Positions 45,521-54,290 of a stretch of 64,000 nt of DNA are shown one piece after another. This stretch comes from Thalassomonas viridans (lineage in GTDB: Bacteria; Pseudomonadota; Gammaproteobacteria; Enterobacterales; Alteromonadaceae). The stretch's first letter is position 1. Each line of letters begins with the position of its first letter. Under the pieces are notes generated by a model that saw nothing but the letters and a program-made list of their open reading frames with translations, ran no database searches and had not been told where the DNA came from. The stretch spans positions 2,418,001-2,482,000 of the forward strand of contig NZ_CP059733.1 of NCBI RefSeq assembly GCF_000948985.2, in the 5' to 3' direction. Made by a program: the position numbers and the translations under genes.

Positions 45521-46594
45521 ATGGTTCAATTGTTCGCCGACTGGTATAAGCGCAAATTTTCCGATCCCCATGCCGTCACCCTGGCGGTGATCTTAATCGG
45601 CGCCTTTTTGTTTATTTATTTTTTCAGCCATTTGCTGATGCCGGTGTTTGTGGCTATCGCCATCGCCTTTTTGCTTGATTTACCCGTTAACAAGCTGATG
45701 AAAGTCGGCTTTTCGCGCACCAGTGCGGTGACGACGGTGGTTTCGGCTTTTATCGGTTTGTCTCTGCTTGCCTTGCTGGGACTGATGCCTGTGATGTGGC
45801 AGCAAAGCAGTAATTTATTGCAGGAGGTGCCGCAGATGGTCTCCCACGGGCAAAGTTATTTGCTGACCCTGCCGCAGAAGTACCCCGAATTTATCCAGGC
45901 GGAGCAGATTGAAACCCTAATCAACCTGGTGAAGGAAAAACTTATCGACTGGGGCCAGATAGTGCTTAGTGCCTCCCTTAATTCCATATCAGATATCGTT
46001 GCCCTGATGATCTACCTGATCCTGGTGCCGCTGATGGTGTTCTTCTTTTTAAAAGATAAAGAAGAGCTGGTAGCCGGCCTGGTGATTTTTCTGCCGAAAG
46101 AGCGGCGCATGGCAAGCCAGGTGGGGCGGGAAATGAACCAGCAGATCATGAATTATATCCGCGGCAAGGTGATAGAAATTTTGATCATAGGGGCGGTTTC
46201 CACCGTTACCTTTATTTTGCTCGGACTGGAGTATGCGGTTTTGCTCGGGGTTTTGGTGGGCCTGTCTGTACTGGTGCCTTATGTCGGTGCGACCATAGTG
46301 ACTTTTCCTGTGATGCTGGTGGCGCTGTTCCAGTGGGGGCTGAGTGCCGAATTTGGTTATGTGATGATCGCCTATGCCATTATCCAGGCACTGGACGGTA
46401 ATCTGCTGGTGCCGATTTTATTTTCCGAAGCGGTCAACTTGCACCCGGTGACTATCATTATTGCGGTGATCCTGTTCGGGGGCTTGTGGGGTTTTTGGGG
46501 AGTTTTCTTTGCCATTCCATTGGCGACTCTGGTGAAAGCCGTGATCAATGCCTGGTCGACATCGCAACAGGAGCCGGCGGGGGAAACACTTTAG
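45521..46594 (+). CDS. perM: AI-2E family permease PerM
   Basis: 357 aa with about eight membrane helices: an N-terminal pair (AVILIGAFLFIYFFSHLLMPV, quoted as a segment start AVILIGAFLFIYFF), an intracellular middle region (about 75-140) and a C-terminal bundle with LVGLSVLVPYVGATIV and GLWGFWGVFFAIPLATL. This is the AI-2E transporter family layout; E. coli PerM sits in the same chromosomal neighbourhood. Substrate unknown. Followed by a terminator. Confidence 0.87.
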   Translation: MVQLFADWYKRKFSDPHAVTLAVILIGAFLFIYFFSHLLMPVFVAIAIAFLLDLPVNKLMKVGFSRTSAVTTVVSAFIGLSLLALLGLMPVMWQQSSNLLQEVPQMVSHGQSYLLTLPQKYPEFIQAEQIETLINLVKEKLIDWGQIVLSASLNSISDIVALMIYLILVPLMVFFFLKDKEELVAGLVIFLPKERRMASQVGREMNQQIMNYIRGKVIEILIIGAVSTVTFILLGLEYAVLLGVLVGLSVLVPYVGATIVTFPVMLVALFQWGLSAEFGYVMIAYAIIQALDGNLLVPILFSEAVNLHPVTIIIAVILFGGLWGFWGVFFAIPLATLVKAVINAWSTSQQEPAGETL

Positions 46595-46614
46595 TTGTCT
46601 GATTAGCATTTGAT

Positions 46615-46638
46615 AAAAAGGACCTGGCGGCCCTTTTT
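46615..46638. terminator. Terminator between perM and the collagenase gene
   Basis: AAAAAGG/CCTTTTT outer stem with an inner CC/GG pair and a 4-nt loop, ending in TTTTTAT. Placed between converging genes and A/T-flanked on both sides, so it could serve both. Confidence 0.65.
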
Positions 46639-46685
46639 ATGTTTCTGCCTTTATTTTTGCGGCTCTTATTTTGAACCGGGTTAAG

Positions 46686-49358
46686 TTATTGGCTGTAGTT
46701 GCCCACTAAACTGACATCGCTAAAGTTATTATAGCCGCGCAGCATGATGAAATAGTTGCCTCCCTGTATGTCTGTGATGGTGCAACGTTCGGCGTTGCCG
46801 CCGATATAAGGGCGGCAGTCATAATCATCTGTGGTGGGAGCGGCGCCGTATTTCACGTATAAGTCGGCATCGCCGCTGCCGCCGCTGATATTAAAGCTCA
46901 GCGTTGATGCGTTTGCCGGGACTCCCATGACAAAATGCACCTCTTCGTTTTGTTTGCCGGAAACGGTTTTACTGACGCCGTTTTTCAGTGCGTTATCCCC
47001 GACGGGGCCGTCATTTTGTATATAACGCGCCAGTAAGGTGGCGTCGCTGAATGCGCTGTCGGCACGTACATGGATATAATTCCAGCCTGCTTTTACTTCC
47101 GGTACCAGGATGGTTTCGTGATTATCCGCGCCCTCGGAGATGTGATCATAGCTGGTGCCGCTGGGGCGGGCATCCCAACGGTGCAACAAATTGCCGTTGC
47201 CGCTGCCGTGGCGCAGGGTGATCTCTAAACTGACATTCACTAAGCCTGCAGGGACGTAGATAGCCAATTGTGCCTGGTTGTTATTGCTGACATTTTCAAG
47301 GCAAAGGGCTTCGCCTGCCTTGATATCCCGTCCTTCGCGCGGGCGGCCTAAAGCACAGGCATTGATGCCGGGCTGTTCATCTCCCTGGATGTCGTCAACA
47401 TTGATGGGCTCTACCGGTGAGGTCGGACGGGTATTGTCGACGGTGCAGCCGGATGAGGTGACGCTTGTCAGCCAGTTGCTGAAGTCGTTGTCAAAGGTTT
47501 TGCTGCTGACCCAGTTGTCGACCATATCGGTGCGGTATGAGGCATAATCTCCCTGCTTGAACTTCTCCAGCATATTAAAGAAAGTGGCGTTTTGCCGTTC
47601 GAACATATACCGGGTGGCCAGGTATTCCCAGGCATAAATGCGGCTTTGCCCGACCCCGTATTCATTGGTAAAAATGGTGCTGAGATCATAGCTGCCTGCC
47701 GACGCGGCACTGGCGGCTTCGTCGTTACAGTTGCGGCGGGAAATATATTCGGCAATGCCTTCACCGTACCAGACGGTTCTGCCGGCGCCGTTGACATCGC
47801 GAAAGTCCCCCTGGGTGATAAAACGGCCATCCAGATAGTGCATATATTCATGGCGCAGGTTCCAGATGTCAAAAACCGGGCGTGCAGGCACTTCTTCATA
47901 GGCAAAAAATGTTGCCTGATCGCCGGCGGTACTCGGGTCCCCTTCCAGGTACAAGCCGCCGTTGTCGGTGCTGGCGCCGAATAAGACACCGCCGTAGATG
48001 CGCCATTCTGTTGAGTCGTTAAAGACCACCATGCGCAGGGATTCGTTATCGTCCGGGGTAACCGGGGTTCTGTTGGTTCTTAAGGTCGTGTGAAAATGGT
48101 CTTCGTGACTTTTGAGGGAGTTACAGGCCCATTCCAGTTGTGCCTGATTCATGTTCTGCGCCCACATAAAGAGGGTGCCAGAGGGACAATTGATGCGATC
48201 TTTTAACACCGAGGCGATGATTTCGTCTTTTTTGTCACAGACATTATGCTCGCTGCATTTTCCCCGGTAGTCGACGGCGTTGAGTACCTGCAGGTATGCC
48301 CGGCGGCCGCTGTCGCCCTTTAACGGCCCAAAAGCATTGAGTATTTTATTGACTTCGGCGGCAAGGGTAGCCTCGATGCCGGAAAAGTGGCTGTCATTTT
48401 TGCCGCTGTAGATATTGGCGAGCTGGTAACCCAGGTTATGCAGATGGTAATCGGCGCTGGGTTTGTCGAGCCAGCCGATATTGTCGTGAATAAAGTTGCC
48501 CAGCTTAGTGATCAGGCTGGCGGTATGTTCACGGGTGCGGCAATCGGCAAAACGGGCGCAGGCGTTGGGAATGCCCCAGCTGGCTTCGGCAAAGACGTTA
48601 CCCCAGCCCTGAACGCTGTCGTAGGAGGCATCGTAGCGTTCCAGCAGCTGGTGTACGACCGGCATATAATGTTCGCGGATACTGGCATTGTTCAGGTTTA
48701 CCATGGCCAGTTCGATGACATCGGCATTTTCACTGGTTTTATCATACATATGGCTATTGGCGAACAGGGCGTCCATGGCTGCTTTGGTTGCCGCCTGGTT
48801 GGCAGGGTTGAGCAGTTCCCGGTTGCCGTAATAGTAGAAGGCCCGGATCCAGTATTGCAGCGACTTAAAGTAGTCGTCACTGTCTGTGCCGTTATAGCTG
48901 ATTGATTTGGCTTTAGCTTCATTGGCCACTGTGATGATGTTGGCCTGGGTAAAGGTTCCCTGGCGCACGGTTTGCGAGGCATCGCCAAACAGGCGTCCGA
49001 CACAGTCAAAACTTTGCTCTTTGATCTGGGTTAACAGGTTATTGCCTGAGGTAATAAAGGCGTTATCGTTACAGCTGCTGTCGGCCATTGCCGCCTGAGT
49101 GTTTGCCGGCAACGGCTTGTTGTGGCTTGATTTGCTGCTCAGGGCATGCTTATGCTTGTCCTTTGCTACAGCCGGGGCCAAGGTTTGATAATGCTTAGCC
49201 GGCAGTGCGGGAGACGGAATAAAGCTTTTATGCTTGCTATGGGCGACTTCATCTGAGTGGACAGGTGTTGCTATGCCGATAGCCGGTGAACTGTCGGCTA
49301 ATACTGACGGCGACAGGCTTGCCATCAGCATGAGGGATAAGGTTTTTTTTATCGGCAT
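46686..49358 (-). CDS. Secreted M9 collagenase (microbial collagenase, ColA/Vibrio type)
   Basis: 890 aa. Signal peptide MPIKKTLSLMLMASLSPSVLA, a His/Lys-rich propeptide-like stretch (about 35-90), the M9 N-terminal helical domain (about 95-390) and the catalytic gluzincin domain with HEYMH (503-507) and YGEGIAE (531-537). The C-terminal part has two PPC-type modules (about 660-780 and 795-890, with GSGNGNLLHRWDA and GSGDADLYVKYGA). Role: cleavage of native collagen outside the cell; PPC domains aid substrate binding or are removed on secretion. Divergent from an AraC regulator. Coupled to a 22-aa upstream ORF. Confidence 0.93.
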   Translation of the reverse strand: MPIKKTLSLMLMASLSPSVLADSSPAIGIATPVHSDEVAHSKHKSFIPSPALPAKHYQTLAPAVAKDKHKHALSSKSSHNKPLPANTQAAMADSSCNDNAFITSGNNLLTQIKEQSFDCVGRLFGDASQTVRQGTFTQANIITVANEAKAKSISYNGTDSDDYFKSLQYWIRAFYYYGNRELLNPANQAATKAAMDALFANSHMYDKTSENADVIELAMVNLNNASIREHYMPVVHQLLERYDASYDSVQGWGNVFAEASWGIPNACARFADCRTREHTASLITKLGNFIHDNIGWLDKPSADYHLHNLGYQLANIYSGKNDSHFSGIEATLAAEVNKILNAFGPLKGDSGRRAYLQVLNAVDYRGKCSEHNVCDKKDEIIASVLKDRINCPSGTLFMWAQNMNQAQLEWACNSLKSHEDHFHTTLRTNRTPVTPDDNESLRMVVFNDSTEWRIYGGVLFGASTDNGGLYLEGDPSTAGDQATFFAYEEVPARPVFDIWNLRHEYMHYLDGRFITQGDFRDVNGAGRTVWYGEGIAEYISRRNCNDEAASAASAGSYDLSTIFTNEYGVGQSRIYAWEYLATRYMFERQNATFFNMLEKFKQGDYASYRTDMVDNWVSSKTFDNDFSNWLTSVTSSGCTVDNTRPTSPVEPINVDDIQGDEQPGINACALGRPREGRDIKAGEALCLENVSNNNQAQLAIYVPAGLVNVSLEITLRHGSGNGNLLHRWDARPSGTSYDHISEGADNHETILVPEVKAGWNYIHVRADSAFSDATLLARYIQNDGPVGDNALKNGVSKTVSGKQNEEVHFVMGVPANASTLSFNISGGSGDADLYVKYGAAPTTDDYDCRPYIGGNAERCTITDIQGGNYFIMLRGYNNFSDVSLVGNYSQ

Positions 49359-49426
49359 TATAACTCTCCCTGAAAAACGGCAGCGCAGGCTCTCTGTCTG
49401 ATGCTGGATAGGGTTAACTTCTTCAT
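49358..49426 (-). CDS. 22-aa upstream ORF coupled to the collagenase
   Basis: ATG at 49426 with SD AAAGGA 9-10 nt upstream; encodes MKKLTLSSIRQRACAAVFQGEL and ends TAATG, its stop overlapping the collagenase ATG. The collagenase SD (GGGAG) lies inside this ORF, so ribosomes finishing the peptide would be placed at the collagenase start. Peptide function, if any, is unknown; a translational-coupling role is the simplest reading. Too short for statistical support. Confidence 0.45.
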   Translation of the reverse strand: MKKLTLSSIRQRACAAVFQGEL

Positions 49427-49806
49427 TTTATGAAATCCTTTTTATTGTGTTTTTGTATTATTAACCTTTGGAGTTCGCTGTTAATGAAAGTGCTTTTTGG
49501 CATGGCTGGAGATGCTGAACCACTAAAAGTTTTCACTGAAAAGTAAGCTGCAAAGGGTATCTTGTCATCAAATCGTCAATGAGTTTGATATACAATATAC
49601 GCTTTCATTTAAACATCCACTTAAAGTAAATTCGTATTGTTTTCCCGCTAAAAATTACCGAAAACACGCCTTTTCCCGGCTTGTTCGCTGTTTTTCTCAG
49701 CCTCTTCCTGAATATTGTCTTTTTACTCCCGGTTCATCACTTCCCGGTTGTCTTAGCCAGGCGCATCGGGTAGTTTTAAACGAATTTTCAGTAAAAGGAG
49801 TTCACT
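49427..49806. other. Divergent regulatory region between collagenase and the AraC gene
   Basis: No gene seen. TATACAATATAC at 49589-49600 is identical to 12 bp of the operator region at 8668-8679, although the full palindrome is not kept (TTGATATACAA instead of TTGTATACAA). This may be a degenerate site for the same regulator. The AraC start has a strong SD (AAAAGGAG, just before 49807). Confidence 0.45.
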
Positions 49807-50688
49807 ATGCAGGACTGGATCAGCAAAATAAAAATGAACAATGACAGTCCGTTAGAAGTGCAGGGATATGAAAACAGTTTTGGCTTCAAGCGGCATAAAC
49901 CTCGGATTATGCCGCGCAGCCACTGGCACGGCCATATAGAAATTAATTATCTTTTTAATTGTTCGGCAGACTACCTGATTAATGGACAGAAAATCAGTGT
50001 GCCCCAGGGGCGTATGATCCTCTTTTGGGCGCTGATCCCCCATCAGATGATAGCGACGGCGGGGGAAGGGGAGATGGTTAATATCTATATTCCCCTGCAA
50101 ACTTTTTTATCGTGGAAATTTTCCGATGAGTTTATCGGGACTATTTTGCAGGGGGAAGTCTTGGTTGCCGACCGCCTGCATGCCGGCGATTTGTCGGCGA
50201 CCCTGACCTGGGAAAGTGATTTGGCCACCAAAAACAGCACTTTGGTCTTGCAGGTGATCGATGAAATCCGCAACAGGATCCGGCGTATGTCGCTTGAACC
50301 TTTTACCACTTTTAACCTGGCCGCGCCCGCCGGCCGGAAAAGCCGCCAGTCGCTGACGGGAGGCCTGGTTCATATCCAAATGATATTAAAATATATAGCC
50401 GATAATTATGATAAAAAAATAACCATTGGCCAGGTTGCCCGGGAAACCGGCCTGCATCCCAATTATGCGATGAAGTTATTTCACCGGGTAATGAAAACAT
50501 CGATTAAGCAGTATATTAATAAACTGCGTTTACAGCACGCGCAAGCCCTGCTTATCGATACCAACCATACGGTCTTAAATATCGCGCTGGAAGCGGGCTT
50601 CGGTTCCATCAGCCGCTTTTACGACATTTTTCAGCGTGAATATCAAACCACGCCGCAGCAGTTTCGCAATGAAATCGTTAATTCTTAA
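49807..50688 (+). CDS. AraC-family transcriptional regulator (MelR-like)
   Basis: 293 aa. An N-terminal cupin sensor (about 15-130; HWHGHIEINYLFNCSADYLING, VPQGRMILFWALIPHQM) is followed by a C-terminal double helix-turn-helix (about 190-290; ITIGQVARETGLHPNYAMKLF and ALEAGFGSISRFYDIFQREY in parts). The domain order and HWHGH pocket resemble MelR-type sugar regulators, but here the gene is divergent from a collagenase, so collagen peptides or an associated sugar could be the signal (inference). Convergent with bcp. Confidence 0.87.
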   Translation: MQDWISKIKMNNDSPLEVQGYENSFGFKRHKPRIMPRSHWHGHIEINYLFNCSADYLINGQKISVPQGRMILFWALIPHQMIATAGEGEMVNIYIPLQTFLSWKFSDEFIGTILQGEVLVADRLHAGDLSATLTWESDLATKNSTLVLQVIDEIRNRIRRMSLEPFTTFNLAAPAGRKSRQSLTGGLVHIQMILKYIADNYDKKITIGQVARETGLHPNYAMKLFHRVMKTSIKQYINKLRLQHAQALLIDTNHTVLNIALEAGFGSISRFYDIFQREYQTTPQQFRNEIVNS

Positions 50689-50719
50689 GATATGAGATGG
50701 CGGGCGGGGGAAGCCTGAA

Positions 50720-50742
50720 GCGCTTAAGCCTAACTTAAGCGC
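50720..50742. terminator. Hairpin between convergent araC-type gene and bcp
   Basis: GCGCTTAAG/CTTAAGCGC, a perfect 9-bp stem with a 5-nt loop. No U-tract; role assigned from its position between converging stop codons. Confidence 0.4.
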
Positions 50743-50756
50743 CCGGCTGTCTGGTG

Positions 50757-51230
50757 TTATGACTGGCCGTTTAATACTTCCAGCACGACTTCATGGTGGT
50801 TCTTGGTTTTAAACTTGTTGAAGACATGGCTGATTTTACCGTCCAGGCCGATCAAGAAGCTCAGGCGGTGGATGCCGTCATATTCCTTACCCATGAACTT
50901 CTTCAGGCCCCAGACGCCAAAATCATCGGCAACTTTATGGTCGACATCCGAGAGCAGGGTGAAGTTCAGCTCGTCACGCTGGCAAAATTTCGCCAGGCGT
51001 TTAGGTTCATCCGGGCTGATGCCAAACACCTTAGTGTTTAGCTTTTGCAGTTCGGTTTTGCTGTCCCTTAATCCCTGGGCCTGCACCGTACAGCCCGGAG
51101 TCATGGCTTTAGGATAAAAATAGACCAGCACTTGCTGCTTGCCGATATAGTCGGCAAGCTTCACCGGCTGATCATTCTCATCTTGCAAGGTAAATAAGGG
51201 GGCGGTATCGCCAACTTTAAGTGTGTTCAT
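50757..51230 (-). CDS. bcp: Thiol peroxidase Bcp (1-Cys form)
   Basis: 157 aa AhpC/TSA-type peroxiredoxin. The peroxidatic Cys47 lies in TPGCTVQAQGLRD; E. coli Bcp has a second, resolving Cys five residues later, but here that position (52) is Gln. The remaining fold (LVYFYPKAMTPGCT, FGISPDEPKRL, DGKISHVF) is intact. Reduces H2O2 and organic peroxides; without the usual resolving Cys it should act through a 1-Cys mechanism or an external thiol. Divides 39 bp from gcvR on the same strand. Confidence 0.9.
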   Translation of the reverse strand: MNTLKVGDTAPLFTLQDENDQPVKLADYIGKQQVLVYFYPKAMTPGCTVQAQGLRDSKTELQKLNTKVFGISPDEPKRLAKFCQRDELNFTLLSDVDHKVADDFGVWGLKKFMGKEYDGIHRLSFLIGLDGKISHVFNKFKTKNHHEVVLEVLNGQS

Positions 51231-51269
51231 GTTGTTATGCTCTTGCTGTTAACCTGTGATTTGAGAGGG

Positions 51270-51797
51270 TTATAATAAGTTCGAATTAACCTGTTTAATA
51301 CAGCCCTGGACATCGATTTGCTCGCACAGCTGGAGAAACTCGTTTTCCAGGGTTTCGATATCGGTGTTTTCCGTCAGGGCAAACAGGATTTGCGCGCTCA
51401 TATTATTGCTTTGGGGGTCTATTTCTGATTTCAGCGAGGAAATATCTATGTTGCGGGTAGCAAAAAATGCCGTCATGGCCTTGAGTACCCCGGGTTGGTC
51501 GATACCGGCATATTCCGCCTGGTAATGGCGGGTAAAGTCCTGCGACTTGTATCCCGAGGTCCGCTTCATCATGGTAATGAGATCCAGGCTATGGGCGACG
51601 GCGGGTAATTTATTTTCAATCTGCACTATTGCGCGGTTATCGCCGTTAAGCAGCATGATAAAGGTAAATTCCAGACCAAAGATTGCCATCCGGCTGTCGA
51701 GAATATTACAGCCGCATTCACTTGCTAATTTAGTTAATTCACTAACGCACCCGGTTCGATCCGCGCCCATAGCGGTTAAAACTAAATACTGGGACAT
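51270..51797 (-). CDS. gcvR: Glycine cleavage system transcriptional repressor GcvR
   Basis: 175 aa made of two ACT domains (about 3-80: LVLTAMGADRTGCVSELTKLASECG; about 90-170: EYAGIDQPGVLKAMTAFFATRNIDISSL, seen in parts). No DNA-binding domain. In E. coli GcvR binds GcvA and, without glycine, keeps the gcvTHP operon repressed. Upstream of bcp on the same strand and divergent from dapA, the same arrangement as in E. coli. Confidence 0.9.
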   Translation of the reverse strand: MSQYLVLTAMGADRTGCVSELTKLASECGCNILDSRMAIFGLEFTFIMLLNGDNRAIVQIENKLPAVAHSLDLITMMKRTSGYKSQDFTRHYQAEYAGIDQPGVLKAMTAFFATRNIDISSLKSEIDPQSNNMSAQILFALTENTDIETLENEFLQLCEQIDVQGCIKQVNSNLL

Positions 51798-52061
51798 GAC
51801 ATAGACCTGTTATTAAAAGAAAAATTAATTGTAACCTATCCGGGGCCCTTAGCGCTAAAATTTTTCCCTGTTACCGCCGGGTAAAAATAAAAGCTGGCGC
51901 ATATTTCAGCTGTTTGGCTTTATTTTCACCAGGGAAAAGCCGGTTTGTGCTTAAAAAACGGGATTTATGGCGTAATTGTTAATATTTATCTTAGTTGCCT
52001 TGTGTTTGTAAAATCAGCCAAGTACCATGGGGCGCAATTAAGGTTATGAATTAAAAAATTG

Positions 52062-52952
52062 ATGTTTTCAGGCAGTATAGTCGCGTTAATTACCCCCTTT
52101 AACGCAGACGGTGAAATTGATTATGACGGGCTTGCCAGCTTAGTTGAGTGGCATATTCAGGCGGGGACTTCAGCAATTGTTATTGCCGGTACTACCGGAG
52201 AGTCCCCCACCTTAAGTGATGATGAAAAAGTTGCCCTGGCAAAGGCTGCGGTTGCGGCTGCCGGGGGCCGAATTGCGATTCTGGTGGGTAACGGCGGCAA
52301 CAATACCCTTGCTTGTGTCCGTTTGACCGAACGTTTAAATGAAACCGGGATCCAGGGGTATTTAACGGTTACGCCGTTTTATAACAAACCTACGGATGCA
52401 GGCCTGCTTGCTCACTTTAAGGCGATTGCCGGGGCGACGAGTTTGCCGGTGATCTTATATAATGTGCCGGGTCGTACTTTATGCGATCTCAGTAATGAAA
52501 TTGTGATCAAGTTGTCGGAACTTAATAATGTTGTTGCAATCAAAGACGCAACCGCAGATTTAACCAGGGTACCCGAGTTGCTTGAAAAATGCAGGCAACC
52601 TTTTCATTTACTTAGCGGTGATGATGCAAGCGCGGTCGCTTTCTGTAAAATGGGAGGGCACGGGGTGATATCCGTGACCGCCAATGTTGCCGCCAGGGAA
52701 ATGGCGGCTGTGCATGGCGCCCTGGCATCGGGCGATATAGGACAGGCGGAGTTGCTGGACAGGCAACTGGCTGGTTTACATAAAGGTTTGTTTATTGAAT
52801 CCAGCCCTATGGCCGCCAAGTGGGCGCTATATCGTCTGAAATTGCTGGACAACGCCCGTTTGCGTTTGCCCCTGGTTGACTTGTCGGCATCAGGTAAAAA
52901 CTATATTGAACAAATTTTAAAAGATTCTGGTTTATATCCGCAGGAGTGTTAA
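52062..52952 (+). CDS. dapA: 4-hydroxy-tetrahydrodipicolinate synthase
   Basis: 296 aa from ATG 52062; the TTG just before it is not needed. Schiff-base Lys161 in VVAIKDATAD, Tyr133 in LYNVPGRT, and the GTTGESPTL loop are present. Role: condensation of pyruvate with aspartate semialdehyde in lysine and diaminopimelate synthesis. The SD-like AAGG is unusually far (about 18 nt) upstream. The stop overlaps the bamC start (TAATG). No lysine riboswitch is visible. Confidence 0.95.
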   Translation: MFSGSIVALITPFNADGEIDYDGLASLVEWHIQAGTSAIVIAGTTGESPTLSDDEKVALAKAAVAAAGGRIAILVGNGGNNTLACVRLTERLNETGIQGYLTVTPFYNKPTDAGLLAHFKAIAGATSLPVILYNVPGRTLCDLSNEIVIKLSELNNVVAIKDATADLTRVPELLEKCRQPFHLLSGDDASAVAFCKMGGHGVISVTANVAAREMAAVHGALASGDIGQAELLDRQLAGLHKGLFIESSPMAAKWALYRLKLLDNARLRLPLVDLSASGKNYIEQILKDSGLYPQEC

Positions 52953-54037
52953 TGAATCGTCGTGTATTTTATTTTTCTTTGCTCGGCCTGAGCCTGGCTT
53001 CATGCAGCAGTGTCGATAACAAGCGGGCGGCTGGTGATTTTGATTATGCCGAAAAACAAGAAGCCCGGGTACTCACTATACCCGAAGGTTTAGATAAACC
53101 TGCGCAATATAACGATTATTTCGTTTCTGATAAAATCAATCAGAATGGCCCTGTGGGCATAGATGTCGATGTCAGGGCGCCGTCTTTGGTGTTGCCCGTG
53201 GCTTCTTCCTCCCGTGTTGTCAACGATTCGGATAAAGCTATTATCTGGTTCGATAAAGTACTCGAAGATAAAGACCTGGCTTTATTTATTTACAGCGCCG
53301 TGGAAGAGCAGCTTGCCGGTGATGAGGTCGGTTTGTCGGTTGTTGATGCCGAGAAGAAAATTTTTGAGTCTGACTGGTACCACACTGAAGTCGAGTCGGG
53401 CTTTTGGCCCTATAAAACCGTGGAGCAGTCGGAAAGCATGCGCTTTCGCTACCAGCTGGAAGCGAAACCTCACGGACGCAGCGTGTCTTTAGCGGTTTCC
53501 CTGGTCGATTATATGAAAACCGATCGAAGCGGCGGCACCAAAACCATGGATCCCATTGACCAGCAAAGGGCTGAAATGGCAATGCTTAACGAGATTGTCG
53601 CCCAGGTAGATTATAAATACCGTCTGCAGCAAAAAGAAAACCGCCTGATGCGTGCCAACCAGCAGCTGGTGAGTATAGGTGAAAATCCTGAAGCCGAGCC
53701 TGCCTACATAGTTGAAATGAAATCTGACATGTTATGGTCAAACCTGCCGAGCTTTTTCAGTAAATATGGCTTTGATATTACGGATATGAATGAAGGCAAA
53801 AAGATTTATTTTGTTGATTTTGTTAAGCCGGATAACAGCTTTTGGTCGCGCATCTGGGGAGATGCTATTCCTGTGATCGATATAGATGAAGCCAAATACA
53901 GGTTTGAGCTGGCGGAAGTGGAAGATAAAACTGCTGTAACTATCTATGACGCCGACGGAAATGTATTGCCGCAGGCAACCCTGACACGTGTTTACGATGT
54001 GATGGAAGAAGGCTTGTCTTTTAGAACGCCTCTATAA
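52952..54037 (+). CDS. bamC: Outer-membrane assembly lipoprotein BamC
   Basis: 361 aa from ATG 52952, with CAGGAG 6 nt upstream. Lipoprotein signal with lipobox LASC, an unstructured N-terminal segment (YFVSDKINQNGPVGIDVDVRAPSLVLP, in parts) that binds BamD in E. coli, and two helix-grip domains (about 95-215 and 235-350). Part of the BAM complex for beta-barrel insertion. Coupled to dapA, the conserved arrangement. Followed by a strong terminator. Confidence 0.9.
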   Translation: MNRRVFYFSLLGLSLASCSSVDNKRAAGDFDYAEKQEARVLTIPEGLDKPAQYNDYFVSDKINQNGPVGIDVDVRAPSLVLPVASSSRVVNDSDKAIIWFDKVLEDKDLALFIYSAVEEQLAGDEVGLSVVDAEKKIFESDWYHTEVESGFWPYKTVEQSESMRFRYQLEAKPHGRSVSLAVSLVDYMKTDRSGGTKTMDPIDQQRAEMAMLNEIVAQVDYKYRLQQKENRLMRANQQLVSIGENPEAEPAYIVEMKSDMLWSNLPSFFSKYGFDITDMNEGKKIYFVDFVKPDNSFWSRIWGDAIPVIDIDEAKYRFELAEVEDKTAVTIYDADGNVLPQATLTRVYDVMEEGLSFRTPL

Positions 54038-54056
54038 GTTCACTTTATCTTTCGCT

Positions 54057-54085
54057 GAAAAACTTCGCTTCGGCGAAGTTTTTTT
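54057..54085 (+). terminator. Rho-independent terminator after bamC
   Basis: AACTTCGC-TTCG-GCGAAGTT, a perfect 8-bp stem with a UUCG tetraloop, followed by TTTTTT, 23 bp after the bamC stop. Confidence 0.92.
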
Positions 54086-54087
54086 AT

Positions 54088-54252
54088 ATACAGGATGTAT
54101 GGTATGACGCGATCACAGGGATGTGAAAGAGCGGCGATATACAGGGTGTATGGTCAACTTATCTGTTCCGGACGTAAGTTAAGTACCTGCATCCATGCAG
54201 GTAATGACGCGATCGCATGGATGCGAAGGAGCGGTGATATATAGTATGTATG
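54088..54252. repeat. Intergenic repeat pair with hairpin-forming core
   Basis: Two 49-bp copies at 54104-54152 and 54204-54252 match at 41 of 49 positions (common parts ATGACGCGATC, GGATG, GAGCGG, GATATA). Between them, GCATCCATGC (54189-54198) and GCATGGATGC (54215-54224) form an inverted repeat. The leading TACAGGATGTATGGTATG is similar to the repeats at 56749-56828. Confidence 0.7.
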
Positions 54253-54290
54253 CTGCGCTCGTTTTATTTTTAATGCTTTAAGGGGTCACT

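Noticed and set aside
51798..52061. Lysine riboswitch before dapA
   Set aside because: The leader is short and AT-rich; none of the conserved lysine-box segments is seen.
54088..54252. CRISPR or coding sequence in the post-bamC repeats
   Set aside because: Only two imperfect copies with one interval, no cas genes and no open frame with SD.
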